Assembly (NCBI GenBank): GCA_048158365.1
Contig: JBLLNL010000005.1
DNA length: 64,000 bases
Strand: one strand, 5' to 3'
Source: Azoarcus_F sp048158365
GTDB lineage: Bacteria; Pseudomonadota; Gammaproteobacteria; Burkholderiales; Rhodocyclaceae
Part shown: piece after piece, positions 25,162-33,860 of the stretch
How positions within the stretch are numbered: position 1 is the first letter of the stretch
How the letters are laid out: each line of letters begins with the position of its first letter
Program-made: the position numbers and the translations under genes
Notes under the pieces: model-generated
Seen by the model: only the letters and a program-made list of their open reading frames with translations
Told to the model about the DNA's origin: nothing
Databases searched by the model: none

Positions 25162-25872
25162 ATGCGCCTGAGCCCTGACGAGACCATTATCTGGCAGTTC
25201 GGAGAGGTCATCCGACTCAACGCCACGATCGTGTTCACGTGGGCGCTGATGCTGGTGCTGGTGGTCGGCTCGATGCTGGTGACGCGCAGGTTGTCGCGGG
25301 ATCTGCAACGTTCGCGCTGGCAGAACCTGCTGGAGATCGTCGTGACCGCCATCGAGAAGCAGATCGAGGAGGTGGGCCTGAGTCAGCCGCGCAAGTATCT
25401 CGGCTTCCTGGGCAGTCTGTTCCTGTTCGTGGCCGCCGCCAGCCTGTTCACGATCGTGCCGGGCTACGTGCCGCCGACGAGCTCGCTGTCGACCACGGTG
25501 GCGCTCGCATTGTGCGTGTTCGTGGCGGTCCCGCTGTTCGGTATCGCCGAGCAAGGCGTGCGCCGCTATCTGATGGCCTATGTCCAACCGAATTTCATCA
25601 TGCTGCCGTTCAACATCATCAGCGAACTCTCGCGCACTCTGGCTCTGGCGGTTCGCCTGTTCGGCAACATGATGAGCGGCGCGATCATCGTCGGCATCCT
25701 GCTGAGCATCACGCCCTTCCTGTTCCCGATCGTGATGAGCCTGCTGGGCTTGCTCACCGGTATGGTCCAGGCTTACATCTTCACCATCCTGGCCACCGTC
25801 TACATCGCGGCGGCGACACGCGCCGGTCCGGGCGTCGATGACGCGGCACCCGAACCCGTATCGAAACCCTGA
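25162..25872 (+). CDS. atpB: N-type ATPase subunit a
   Basis: The 236-aa product starts MRLSPDETIIWQFGEVIRLN and has about five TM helices. The conserved Arg faces the c-ring in ISELSRTLALAVRLFGNMMS (about 157-176), with the essential Arg in LAVRLFGN. The first hydrophilic loop is short, as in N-ATPases. The frame is open further upstream, but ATG 25162 gives the family-typical N-terminus. Confidence 0.9.
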   Translation: MRLSPDETIIWQFGEVIRLNATIVFTWALMLVLVVGSMLVTRRLSRDLQRSRWQNLLEIVVTAIEKQIEEVGLSQPRKYLGFLGSLFLFVAAASLFTIVPGYVPPTSSLSTTVALALCVFVAVPLFGIAEQGVRRYLMAYVQPNFIMLPFNIISELSRTLALAVRLFGNMMSGAIIVGILLSITPFLFPIVMSLLGLLTGMVQAYIFTILATVYIAAATRAGPGVDDAAPEPVSKP

Positions 25873-25903
25873 TGGACACGACACCACACTCACCGGAGAC
25901 CCC

Positions 25904-26185
25904 ATGGACAGCCTGACCCTCATCGCAGTGGCCTCGATCGTCACCGCCGGCATCACCACCGGATTCGGCTCGCTTGGACCTGCACTGGGCGAAGGCCGCG
26001 CGGTTGCGACCGCCCTGACTTCGCTGGCTCAGCAACCCGACGCCTCCGCCACCATCACCCGGACGCTGTTCGTGGGTCTGGCGATGATCGAATCGACAGC
26101 GATCTACTGCTTCGTCGTATCGATGATCCTGATCTTCGCCAACCCGTTCTGGAACCAGGCCATCGCGCTCGCCGCCGGAGGCTGA
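25904..26185 (+). CDS. atpE: N-type ATPase subunit c with two ion-site glutamates
   Basis: This 93-aa two-helix hairpin subunit has Glu30 in LGPALGEGRAVATALTSLAQ and Glu63 in the outer helix (AMIESTAIY). The ESTxxY set (E63, S64, T65, Y68) resembles Na+-binding c subunits, while the inner Gln of Ilyobacter-type sites is replaced by Glu30. N-ATPase c subunits with two carboxylates are known, and the Burkholderia pseudomallei c17 ring was reported to be proton-specific, so ion choice cannot be read from sequence alone. A GGAGA box precedes ATG 25904. Confidence 0.92.
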   Translation: MDSLTLIAVASIVTAGITTGFGSLGPALGEGRAVATALTSLAQQPDASATITRTLFVGLAMIESTAIYCFVVSMILIFANPFWNQAIALAAGG

Positions 26186-26189
26186 GTCG

Positions 26190-27044
26190 ATGATGATCGA
26201 CTGGTTCACCGTCGCTGCGCAGACACTGAACTTCCTGGTACTGGTCTGGCTGCTGAAGCGCTTTCTGTACAAGCCTATCCTCGATGCGATCGACGCGCGC
26301 GAACAGCGCATCGCCACCGAGCTCGCGAACGCGGCGGCGACGATGGCCGAAGCCGGCGAGGCGCGGGCCCGGTTCGAGCACATGAATGCCGAGTTCGACC
26401 GGCAGCGCCACGAAATGACCGCGAGCGCAGCGGAGGAAGCGAAAGCGGAACGCCGACGGCTGCTTGCCCGCGCCCGCGAGGATGCGGAGACGGAGCGAAT
26501 CAAATGGCAGCAGGCACTGAGCAATGAACGTCGCGACCTGAACGATGCGCTGAGCCGGTGCGCACGTGAGGAGGTGTTTGCGATCGCGCGCAAGGTGTTG
26601 ACCGACCTGGGGTCGACGAGTCTGGAAGAGGTTCTGGCCGACGCGTTCATCCGCCGCCTGTGTGCGATCGATGGAAACGCGAAAGCCGAGTTTGCCACGG
26701 CGCTCGAGACGGGCGACGGTACGGCGCGGTTGCGCAGCGCGTTTGTGCTGCCCGAAGCACAGCGTGCCGCGATCCAGAACGCGTTCAACCAAACCTTCGG
26801 CACCGGCACCACGCTCCGCTTCGAGACCACCCCGGATCTGGTCGGCGGTATCGAGCTGACCATGAACGGGCAGAAGCTCGCGTGGAGCATCGGGGCGTAT
26901 CTGGTGGCGCTGGAGCGGCATGTCGACGCGCTGCTGAAGGCGCAGGCCCGACCCGAGGCCGGCGCGGCACGTCGAGCCGGCCGGGAAACCGACCCCGATG
27001 GTCGAGCCGTCCCCGCAACCGGATCCCAGGCCGAAGCATCGTGA
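26190..27044 (+). CDS. atpF: N-type ATPase subunit b, fused with a delta-like C-terminus
   Basis: The 284-aa product has an N-terminal TM (about 7-22) and a long charged stalk helix (to about 150). The C-terminal region (about 180-255; TTPDLVGGIELTMNGQKLAW) resembles the C-terminal part of delta/OSCP. This explains the absence of an atpH gene and is typical of N-ATPases. An adjacent second ATG (26193) is an alternative start. It overlaps the atpA GTG. Confidence 0.88.
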   Translation: MMIDWFTVAAQTLNFLVLVWLLKRFLYKPILDAIDAREQRIATELANAAATMAEAGEARARFEHMNAEFDRQRHEMTASAAEEAKAERRRLLARAREDAETERIKWQQALSNERRDLNDALSRCAREEVFAIARKVLTDLGSTSLEEVLADAFIRRLCAIDGNAKAEFATALETGDGTARLRSAFVLPEAQRAAIQNAFNQTFGTGTTLRFETTPDLVGGIELTMNGQKLAWSIGAYLVALERHVDALLKAQARPEAGAARRAGRETDPDGRAVPATGSQAEAS

Positions 27045-28690
27045 CGAGCACCACATCCGACAGCCTGGCGCAGGTCTTCAAGCGCACCTTTACCGGGCTT
27101 GGCGACGCGCGCGAGGGCTTCGCGCCATGCTTCGCACCGCGCGAAGTGGGGACCATCACCCGGGTTTCGACCGGTATCGCGATGGTCTCCGGCCTGCCCG
27201 GGGTCGGGTACGAGGAACTGCTGAGCTTTCCGGGCGGCGTGTCCGGCATCGCTTTCAACGTGGACGCGGAAGAGATCGGTGTCGTGTTGCTCGGTGAGTA
27301 CTGGCACCTGCATGCAGGCGACGAGGTCGAGCGCACCGGTCGCGTGATGGATGTCGCGGTCGGCGAGGGGGTGCTCGGACGGGTGATCGACCCGCTCGGC
27401 CAGCCCCTCGATGGCAGGGGCCCGGTCGCGGCCAGCATGCGCATGCCGATCGAACGTGCGGCTGCCGCGATCATGGACCGCGCGCCGGTCAGCATGCCCT
27501 TGCAGACCGGACTGAAGGTGGTCGATGCGTTGATCCCCATCGGCCGCGGTCAGCGCGAACTGATCCTGGGTGACCGCCAGACCGGCAAGACCGCGATTGC
27601 GCTCGACACCATCCTCAATCAGCGCGACCAGGACGTGGTGTGCGTGTATTGCGCGATCGGGCAGCGCTCCGCGTCGGTGGCCAAGGCGGTGGCGATCCTG
27701 CGCGACAAGGGGGCGCTCGGCTACACCGTGGTGGTCGTGACCGAGGGCAGTCAGCCGCCCGGCCTGTCCTATATCGCTCCGTACGCCGCGACCACCATCG
27801 CCGAGCATTTCATGGAGGCGGGCCGCAACGTGCTGATCGTGTATGACGATCTGACCCAGCATGCCCGTGCCTATCGCGAGCTGTCACTGTTGCTGCGCCG
27901 ACCACCGGGGCGCGAGGCTTTCCCGGGGGACATCTTCTATATCCATTCCCGCTTGCTGGAGCGGGCAACCCATCTGAACGACGCCCGCGGTGGCGGTTCG
28001 CTCACCGCGCTGCCGATCATCGAGACCGAGGCGCAGAACATCTCCGCCTACATCCCGACCAATCTGATCTCGATCACCGACGGTCAGATCGTGCTGTCGC
28101 CGTCGCTGTTCGCGCTGGGTGTGCTGCCGGCGGTGGACGTCGGTCAATCGGTCTCGCGTGTCGGTGGCAAGGCCCAGCGGGCCTCTTACCGCGCGGTGGC
28201 GGGTGACCTGAAGCTGGGCTACGCGCAGTTCGAGGAACTCGAAACCTTCGCCCGCTTCGGTGCCCGCCTGGATGCCGACACGCGCAGGATCATCGAGCAT
28301 GGACGTCGTATCCGCGCCTGTCTCAAGCAACCCGAGTTTGCGCCGGTGTCGGTGCCGGCGCAGATCGCCGTTCTGCTTGCGTTGGAGGCCGGGTTGTTCG
28401 ATCAGGTGCCGCTGGAGCGCATGATCGAGGCCGAGGCCGTGGTACAGGCTGCGGTGGCCGATATTCCGGCGGCGGTGCGCGCACGTCTGGACACCGCCGC
28501 CAAGCTGACCGACGAGGATCGCGAAGCGATCGTCGCCATCGCGCGCCGGGCGCTGTTGCCGCACCGGCCCGAACCCTCCGACAGCTCGGGCAAGGGCGAA
28601 GGCCTGCATGCGTCGGATGCGATTGCGGCCGCCGCGTCCGTGGCGCCGCCCGAAGCCGCGGCGGTGAAACCGGCGCGGGCGCATCCATGA
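27041..28690 (+). CDS. atpA: N-type ATPase subunit alpha
   Basis: The 549-aa product starts at GTG 27041 overlapping the atpF stop (GTGA). Walker A is GDRQTGKT (177-184). GQRSASVAKAVAIL and the AVDVGQSVSRVGGKAQ segment are alpha-typical. A low-complexity Ala/Pro-rich tail (about 515-549) extends beyond the normal end. The alpha subunit is the non-catalytic partner of beta. It is joined to atpG by ATGA. Confidence 0.92.
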   Translation: MTSTTSDSLAQVFKRTFTGLGDAREGFAPCFAPREVGTITRVSTGIAMVSGLPGVGYEELLSFPGGVSGIAFNVDAEEIGVVLLGEYWHLHAGDEVERTGRVMDVAVGEGVLGRVIDPLGQPLDGRGPVAASMRMPIERAAAAIMDRAPVSMPLQTGLKVVDALIPIGRGQRELILGDRQTGKTAIALDTILNQRDQDVVCVYCAIGQRSASVAKAVAILRDKGALGYTVVVVTEGSQPPGLSYIAPYAATTIAEHFMEAGRNVLIVYDDLTQHARAYRELSLLLRRPPGREAFPGDIFYIHSRLLERATHLNDARGGGSLTALPIIETEAQNISAYIPTNLISITDGQIVLSPSLFALGVLPAVDVGQSVSRVGGKAQRASYRAVAGDLKLGYAQFEELETFARFGARLDADTRRIIEHGRRIRACLKQPEFAPVSVPAQIAVLLALEAGLFDQVPLERMIEAEAVVQAAVADIPAAVRARLDTAAKLTDEDREAIVAIARRALLPHRPEPSDSSGKGEGLHASDAIAAAASVAPPEAAAVKPARAHP

Positions 28691-29586
28691 GCGACACGAT
28701 GGGCGGCCTGCGGCGCAAGATCGGCAGCGCCGAAGATCTGCGATCGGTGGTACGCACGATGAAGGCGCTGGCTGCGGCGAGCGTCGGGCAGTACGAGCAG
28801 TCGGTACGGGCGCTCGCCGACTATACCCGCAGCGTGGAACTGGGTCTGGGTGCGTGCCTGCGGGAGCTGGACCCGGCTGCCGTGATCCCGCAGATCACGC
28901 CATCGGCCGACGCCGGGACGGTGGGGGCGATCGTGTTCGGCTCCGATCAAGGCCTGGTCGGCCAGTTCAATGACGTCATCGCCGAGTTCGCACTCGAGGC
29001 GCTGGCGGCATTGCCGGGCAGATCCGTGCTGTGGGCGGTGGGCGAACGGGTTCATGCGCGGCTTGCGGACGTGGGCCAGAGGCTGGCGGGCGGTTTTGCG
29101 GTGCCGGGATCGGTCGATTCGATCGCCGAACTGGTCGGGCAGATCCAGATCGAAGTCGAACGCTGGCAGGCCAGCGGCGAGGCCCTGCAGATCTATGTCT
29201 TTCACAACCGTCCCACCGCTGGTGCGCTTTACGAGCCGTTCGGCCTGCGCCTGTTGCCACTCGATGAACGGTGGCAGCGCGAGCTGGTCGCAGTGCGCTG
29301 GCCCACCCGGATCCTGCCCGAACTGATCGCCAGCCGTGGCGCCACACTGCGTGTACTGATTCGCGAGCATCTTTTCATCTTGCTGTTTCGCGCCTGCGCC
29401 GAGTCACTCGCGAGTGAAAACGCCAGTCGCCTCGCCGCGATGGAGCGTGCGGATCGGAACATCGACGACCTTCTGGTCGAGCTCAACAGCAGCTTCCATC
29501 AATTGCGTCAGGGTGCCATAGACGCAGAGCTGTTCGACGTGATCGCGGGCTCCTCGATGAGACCGTCCGATCGACGCGCGCGTTAA
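28687..29586 (+). CDS. atpG: N-type ATPase subunit gamma
   Basis: The 299-aa gamma (central stalk) starts MSDTMGGLRRKIGSAEDLRS, the N-ATPase version of the gamma coiled coil, with SDQGLVGQFNDVI (about 82-94). The C-terminal helix (MERADRNIDDLLVELNSSFHQLRQ) is intact. It is the last gene of the operon. Its stop codon overlaps the stop of the convergent AI-2E transporter gene (29583-29586), so no separate terminator fits between them. Confidence 0.88.
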   Translation: MSDTMGGLRRKIGSAEDLRSVVRTMKALAAASVGQYEQSVRALADYTRSVELGLGACLRELDPAAVIPQITPSADAGTVGAIVFGSDQGLVGQFNDVIAEFALEALAALPGRSVLWAVGERVHARLADVGQRLAGGFAVPGSVDSIAELVGQIQIEVERWQASGEALQIYVFHNRPTAGALYEPFGLRLLPLDERWQRELVAVRWPTRILPELIASRGATLRVLIREHLFILLFRACAESLASENASRLAAMERADRNIDDLLVELNSSFHQLRQGAIDAELFDVIAGSSMRPSDRRAR

Positions 29587-30758
29587 TCGCCGAGCAGTTC
29601 ACCCACGGGTTTCAGATCCTCGACCCGGTCGCATACCACCTTGATGACCATGATGATGGGTACGCCCAGCAACAGGCCCCACAGGCCCCACAGCCAACCC
29701 CAGAACAGCACCGCCGTGAAGATGACGACCGGGTTCATCCGGCTCGTACGGCCGATCAGCCAGGGCGTCAGCAGGTAGCCTTCCAAGGACGTGATGAGCA
29801 GCGCGATCCCGGAAACGAAGAAGGCCATGCCGAATGTTCCGAACTGCAGAAAGGCGACCAGCAAGGTGCCACCGGTCACGATGACCGGACCGAGATAGGG
29901 AATGATCTTCAGTACGCCGGCGGCGATGCCCCAGATCGCCGCATACTCCATGCCGATCCACAGGAATGCGAGCCAGGTCGCCGCACCGACCACGATGCTG
30001 GTGAGGATCTGGACCAGCATGTAACGCTGTATCTGCCCGTTGATCTCATCGAGCACCTGCAGCGTGATCTTCTTGTTGGTTAGCGTCGGCCCGGCCAGCC
30101 TGACCAGTTTTCGCCGGAACTTGTCGCCCGACGCCAGAATGAAGAAGGCCAGGAACAACACCATCGCGAGCTGAGCGGCAAAGGCGAGTGCCCCCTTGGT
30201 GCCCATCCACAGGTAGTCCTGCACGTTGAGTCCGGGCTTCTCGATCTGCACCCGCGTCACGCCGCGCGGAGCGGCGGGCGCCGGGGCGCCGGTTTCGCTT
30301 GCAACCTGCTCGAGCTCGCTGGCGGCGCGTTGCACTTTCTCCATCGTGCCTTCGGACTTTCCCTTGCCGCTGAGCAGTGCCCCGCGAAGTTTCTGCACCG
30401 CATCGGGCAGGGTTTCGATCAGGCGACTGGTTTCGCCTCCAAGGGAATAGACCGCGGTGCCGGTTCCGCCCACGATGGTGAGCAATAGCAGTGCCGCGCC
30501 GAGCGCCCGCGGGATGTGCCATGTCTGCATCAGATTGACCGGGGCCGACAGCGCGTAGCTGATCATCACGCCAAGCATCAACGGGATGAAGACGGCCTGG
30601 GCCCAGTGCAACGCGAACACGACTGCGATGACTGCCAGCACGGTCAGCGCGATGCGGTATGCATCTACCGGCATGGGAAGGGTCGCCGGGGGTTGCGGCG
30701 CCGTTTCCGGATTTCCGTCGGGGACATCGCGTTGCAGGGGCGAAAGCTTGCCCGTCAT
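29583..30758 (-). CDS. AI-2E family (PerM/TqsA-like) membrane transporter
   Basis: From ATG 30758 the product is 391 aa with about seven to eight TM helices. A periplasmic segment follows the third TM (about 100-190). The conserved EGYLLTPWLIGRTSRMNPVV block (about 332-351) is typical. The family includes the putative AI-2 exporter TqsA, Na+/H+ antiporters and permeases of unknown substrate; the substrate here is unknown. It is transcribed toward the N-ATPase operon and shares its upstream region with two TGTGCG-type palindromes and the OsmB-like gene. Confidence 0.85.
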   Translation of the reverse strand: MTGKLSPLQRDVPDGNPETAPQPPATLPMPVDAYRIALTVLAVIAVVFALHWAQAVFIPLMLGVMISYALSAPVNLMQTWHIPRALGAALLLLTIVGGTGTAVYSLGGETSRLIETLPDAVQKLRGALLSGKGKSEGTMEKVQRAASELEQVASETGAPAPAAPRGVTRVQIEKPGLNVQDYLWMGTKGALAFAAQLAMVLFLAFFILASGDKFRRKLVRLAGPTLTNKKITLQVLDEINGQIQRYMLVQILTSIVVGAATWLAFLWIGMEYAAIWGIAAGVLKIIPYLGPVIVTGGTLLVAFLQFGTFGMAFFVSGIALLITSLEGYLLTPWLIGRTSRMNPVVIFTAVLFWGWLWGLWGLLLGVPIIMVIKVVCDRVEDLKPVGELLGD

Positions 30759-30859
30759 GACCGAATGCTCCGTACGCGATTGCGCGCTGCCAGATGACGG
30801 CGCCAAGGCTCAGGAGACGGCGCCTAAGCTCATCATGGCACGCCATTCCCTCCATCCTC

Positions 30860-30875
30860 TGTGCGATAGCGAACG
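30860..30875. promoter_or_regulatory. TGTGCG-N4-CGAACG near-copy of the palindrome
   Basis: TGTGCG-ATAG-CGAACG has one mismatch in the right arm. It lies 102 nt upstream of the AI-2E transporter start. Confidence 0.55.
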
Positions 30876-30912
30876 CTCGCGTGTGACAGGTCCGGGGTGC
30901 AAGCGCCACCTA

Positions 30913-30928
30913 TGTGCGACAGCGGACA
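30913..30928. promoter_or_regulatory. TGTGCG-N4-CGGACA palindrome
   Basis: TGTGCG-ACAG-CGGACA, followed by GAC, fits all fixed positions. It lies 172 nt before the OsmB-like start. Confidence 0.65.
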
Positions 30929-31100
30929 GACGGGATGGCATCACCCCCCTCATGCTCGTTTCATCGCAGACAGTCGTCACGACATGCCGGTGGCAAAGCC
31001 AGTCGCGTGGATTCGAGACGATCAGGTCATTGCGAGGAACGGTGCCTGCCGGTTTGCCCGCAGTGCAGCGTTCCCCACTTCACTCCATCGAGGAATCATC

Positions 31101-31340
31101 ATGAACACATTCAACAACAGTCCGATCAGCTCATCGCGGAAGCGCCTGCTCGGTGTCGTCGCCGTTGTCGCACTGCTGGGTCTCGGCGGCTGCGCCGGCA
31201 TGTCCAGTCAGGACAAGAGTACCGCGGCCGGCGCCGGGATCGGCGCGGTCGGTGGTGCGGTGCTTACCGGCGGAAGTGCGGTCGGAACCGTGGGTGGCGC
31301 AGCGGTGGGTGGCGTCATCGGTCACGAAGTCGGCAAGTAA
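31101..31340 (+). CDS. OsmB-like glycine-zipper lipoprotein
   Basis: The 79-aa product has a lipobox GLGGC (Cys31). The mature part TAAGAGIGAVGGAVLTGGSA and GTVGGAAVGGVIGHEVGK is closely like E. coli OsmB, the osmotically inducible lipoprotein. The glycine zipper probably inserts in the outer membrane. It is monocistronic and followed by a CCCCTGAC/GTCAGGGG stem (31345-31376). Upstream are two palindromes shared with the AI-2E gene. Confidence 0.85.
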   Translation: MNTFNNSPISSSRKRLLGVVAVVALLGLGGCAGMSSQDKSTAAGAGIGAVGGAVLTGGSAVGTVGGAAVGGVIGHEVGK

Positions 31341-31426
31341 CCGGCCCCTGACCGGTGCGATCGCCCGTGTCAGGGGGGATCGTCGATCGGATCCTGAACC
31401 TGTCCGGCTTTGATCGCTTGCCGGCG

Positions 31427-31446
31427 AACGGGCCGCAAGGCCCGTT
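31427..31446. terminator. Stem-loop upstream of phosphoketolase
   Basis: AACGGGCC-GCAA-GGCCCGTT is a perfect 8-bp stem with a GCAA tetraloop. There is no T-tract. It could be a terminator-like or 5' mRNA-stabilising structure before the phosphoketolase start at 31485. Confidence 0.45.
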
Positions 31447-31484
31447 CTGTCCGTTGACACCCGAAATCAGCCAAGGAGAACGGC

Positions 31485-33860
31485 ATGGCCTTGACGGCTA
31501 CGGTGCTTGACACCGAGATGCTCGCACGGATGGACGCTTGGTGGCGTGCCGCCAACTACCTGTCGGTCGGGCAGATCTATCTGTTCGACAACCCGTTGCT
31601 GAAGGAGCCTTTGCAGCGATCGCACATCAAACCGCGTCTGCTGGGTCACTGGGGGACTACGCCGGGGCTGAACTTCATCTATGTGCACATGAACCGGGTC
31701 ATCACGGAGCAGGATCTGTCGATGATTTTCATTGCCGGACCCGGCCACGGCGGCCCTGCAGTGGTCGCGAACACCTGGCTCGAAGGCAGCTACAGCGACG
31801 TGTATGCCGACATCTCGCAGGACGAGGAAGGCATGCGTCGCCTGTTTCGGCAGTTCTCGTTTCCGGGGGGCATCCCGAGCCACGCCGCGCCGGAGACGCC
31901 CGGCTCGATCCACGAGGGTGGCGAGCTGGGTTATGCGCTGTTCCATGCCTATGGGGCGGTGTTCGACAACCCGGCGCTGATCGCCTGCTGTGTGGTCGGC
32001 GATGGCGAGGCCGAAACCGGCCCGCTGGCCGCATCGTGGCACTCGAACAAGTTTCTGAACCCGCGCACAGATGGGGCGGTGCTGCCGATTCTGCATCTCA
32101 ATGGCTACAAGATCGCCAATCCGGCCATCCTCGCGCGAATCAGTCATGCCGAGCTCGAAAGCCTGTTCATCGGTTACGGTTACAAACCCTACTTCGTCGA
32201 AGGCGACGAGCCCGAGACCATGCATGCGCTGATGGCGGCGGCAACCGACACGGCGATCGGCGAGATTCGCGCGATTCAACGGGCTGCGCGGGCAGGCGGT
32301 GAATTGACCCGTCCGATGTGGCCGATGATCGTGTTGCGTTCGCCCAAGGGCTGGACCGGTCCGAAGGAAGTGGACGGTCAACGAAGCGAAGCTTACTGGC
32401 GGTCGCACCAGGTTCCGTTCAGTGACATGGAGAAGCCGGAACACGTCCGGCTGCTCGAGCAGTGGATGAAGTCCTACCAGCCGGAAACGCTGTTCGATGC
32501 CGGAGGCAGGCTGGTGCCCGAACTGGCGTCGCTCGCCCCTGTGGGTGTGCGACGCATGGGCGTGAATCCGCACGCCAACGGCGGCACGCTGCTGCGCGAT
32601 CTGCGCTTGCCGGATTTTCGCGATTACGCGGTGGCGGTCCCCGAACCGGGTGGCGCGATGGCCGAGGCCACCCGGGTGATGGGAACCTACCTGCGCGACG
32701 TGATGCGCGGGAACATGGACAATTTCCGCGTGTTCGGACCCGACGAGACCACCTCCAATCGGCTCGGCGCCTTGCTCGAAGTGACCGACCGCGCGTGGAT
32801 GGCGGAGCGTTTCGACTACGACGATCATCTCGCACCCGACGGCCGGGTCATGGAGATCCTGTCCGAACATGCTTGTCAGGGCTGGCTGGAAGGCTATCTT
32901 CTGACCGGACGGCACGGACTGTTCTCATGCTACGAGGCCTTCATCCACATCATCGATTCGATGTTCAACCAGCATGCCAAATGGCTCAAGGTCTGTGGCG
33001 AAATTCCATGGCGGCGCCCGATCGCGTCGCTCAACATCCTGCTCACTTCGCATGTCTGGCGCCAGGACCACAACGGTTTCTCGCATCAGGATCCCGGCTT
33101 CATCGATCATGTGGTCAACAAGAAAGCCGACATCATTCGGGTCTATCTGCCGCCCGATGCCAACACGCTGCTGGTGGTGACCGAGCAGTGCCTCAAGAGT
33201 CGCAATCTTGTCAATGTCATCGTCGCCGGCAAGCAGCCCGAACGCCAGTGGCTGGACATGGACGCCGCGATCGACCACGCCGGGGCCGGCATCGGTTTGT
33301 GGGAATGGGCGTGCAACGATGAGGACGGCGAACCGGACATCGTGCTGGCGGCCGCGGGGGACGTCCCGACGCTGGAAATGCTGGCGGCGATCGACATCCT
33401 GCGCGAGCTGACCCCTGAGCTGAAGATCCGTTTCATCAACGTGGTCGACCTGATGACGCTGCAGCCGCAGGAGGAGCACCCGCATGGCCTGTCCAATACC
33501 GAATTCGTGTCGCTGTTCCGTCCCGACACGCCGATCCTGTTTGCCTACCACGGCTACCCGTGGTTGATTCACCGACTGACCTACCGCCGCAGCAATCATG
33601 CCAATCTGCACGTGCGCGGCTATAAAGAGGAGGGCACCACCACCACGCCCTTCGACATGGTGGTGCTCAATAACCTGGATCGCTTCCACCTGGTGATGGA
33701 CGTCGCAAACCGGGTTTCGATGCTGCAACCCCGTGCCGCCCACATCAAGCAGTGCATGCGCGACAAGCTGAACCGGCACACCCGCTACATCCATGAGCAT
33801 GGTGAAGACATGCCGGAGATTCGCGACTGGAAATGGCCGTCTGCGACGACCAGGACATGA
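31485..33860 (+). CDS. xfp: Phosphoketolase (xylulose-5-phosphate/fructose-6-phosphate)
   Basis: The 791-aa full-length enzyme cleaves xylulose 5-phosphate or fructose 6-phosphate with phosphate to acetyl phosphate plus a triose or tetrose phosphate, using thiamine diphosphate. Diagnostic segments are LGHWGTTPGLNFIYVHMNR, AGPGHGGPA, the ThDP motif VVGDGEAETGPLAASWHSNK and SFPGGIPSHAAPETPGSIHE. It overlaps the giant glucan-synthase gene. Acetyl phosphate production would fit micro-oxic or starvation metabolism. No acetate kinase or phosphotransacetylase gene is in the window. Confidence 0.93.
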   Translation: MALTATVLDTEMLARMDAWWRAANYLSVGQIYLFDNPLLKEPLQRSHIKPRLLGHWGTTPGLNFIYVHMNRVITEQDLSMIFIAGPGHGGPAVVANTWLEGSYSDVYADISQDEEGMRRLFRQFSFPGGIPSHAAPETPGSIHEGGELGYALFHAYGAVFDNPALIACCVVGDGEAETGPLAASWHSNKFLNPRTDGAVLPILHLNGYKIANPAILARISHAELESLFIGYGYKPYFVEGDEPETMHALMAAATDTAIGEIRAIQRAARAGGELTRPMWPMIVLRSPKGWTGPKEVDGQRSEAYWRSHQVPFSDMEKPEHVRLLEQWMKSYQPETLFDAGGRLVPELASLAPVGVRRMGVNPHANGGTLLRDLRLPDFRDYAVAVPEPGGAMAEATRVMGTYLRDVMRGNMDNFRVFGPDETTSNRLGALLEVTDRAWMAERFDYDDHLAPDGRVMEILSEHACQGWLEGYLLTGRHGLFSCYEAFIHIIDSMFNQHAKWLKVCGEIPWRRPIASLNILLTSHVWRQDHNGFSHQDPGFIDHVVNKKADIIRVYLPPDANTLLVVTEQCLKSRNLVNVIVAGKQPERQWLDMDAAIDHAGAGIGLWEWACNDEDGEPDIVLAAAGDVPTLEMLAAIDILRELTPELKIRFINVVDLMTLQPQEEHPHGLSNTEFVSLFRPDTPILFAYHGYPWLIHRLTYRRSNHANLHVRGYKEEGTTTTPFDMVVLNNLDRFHLVMDVANRVSMLQPRAAHIKQCMRDKLNRHTRYIHEHGEDMPEIRDWKWPSATTRT

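Larger units (their letters stand above)
30759..31100. other. Divergent intergenic region between AI-2E and OsmB-like genes
   Basis: This 342-base gap holds two copies of the TGTNCG-N4-CGNACA palindrome (30860-30875 and 30913-30928). No gene was recognised. Confidence 0.5.
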
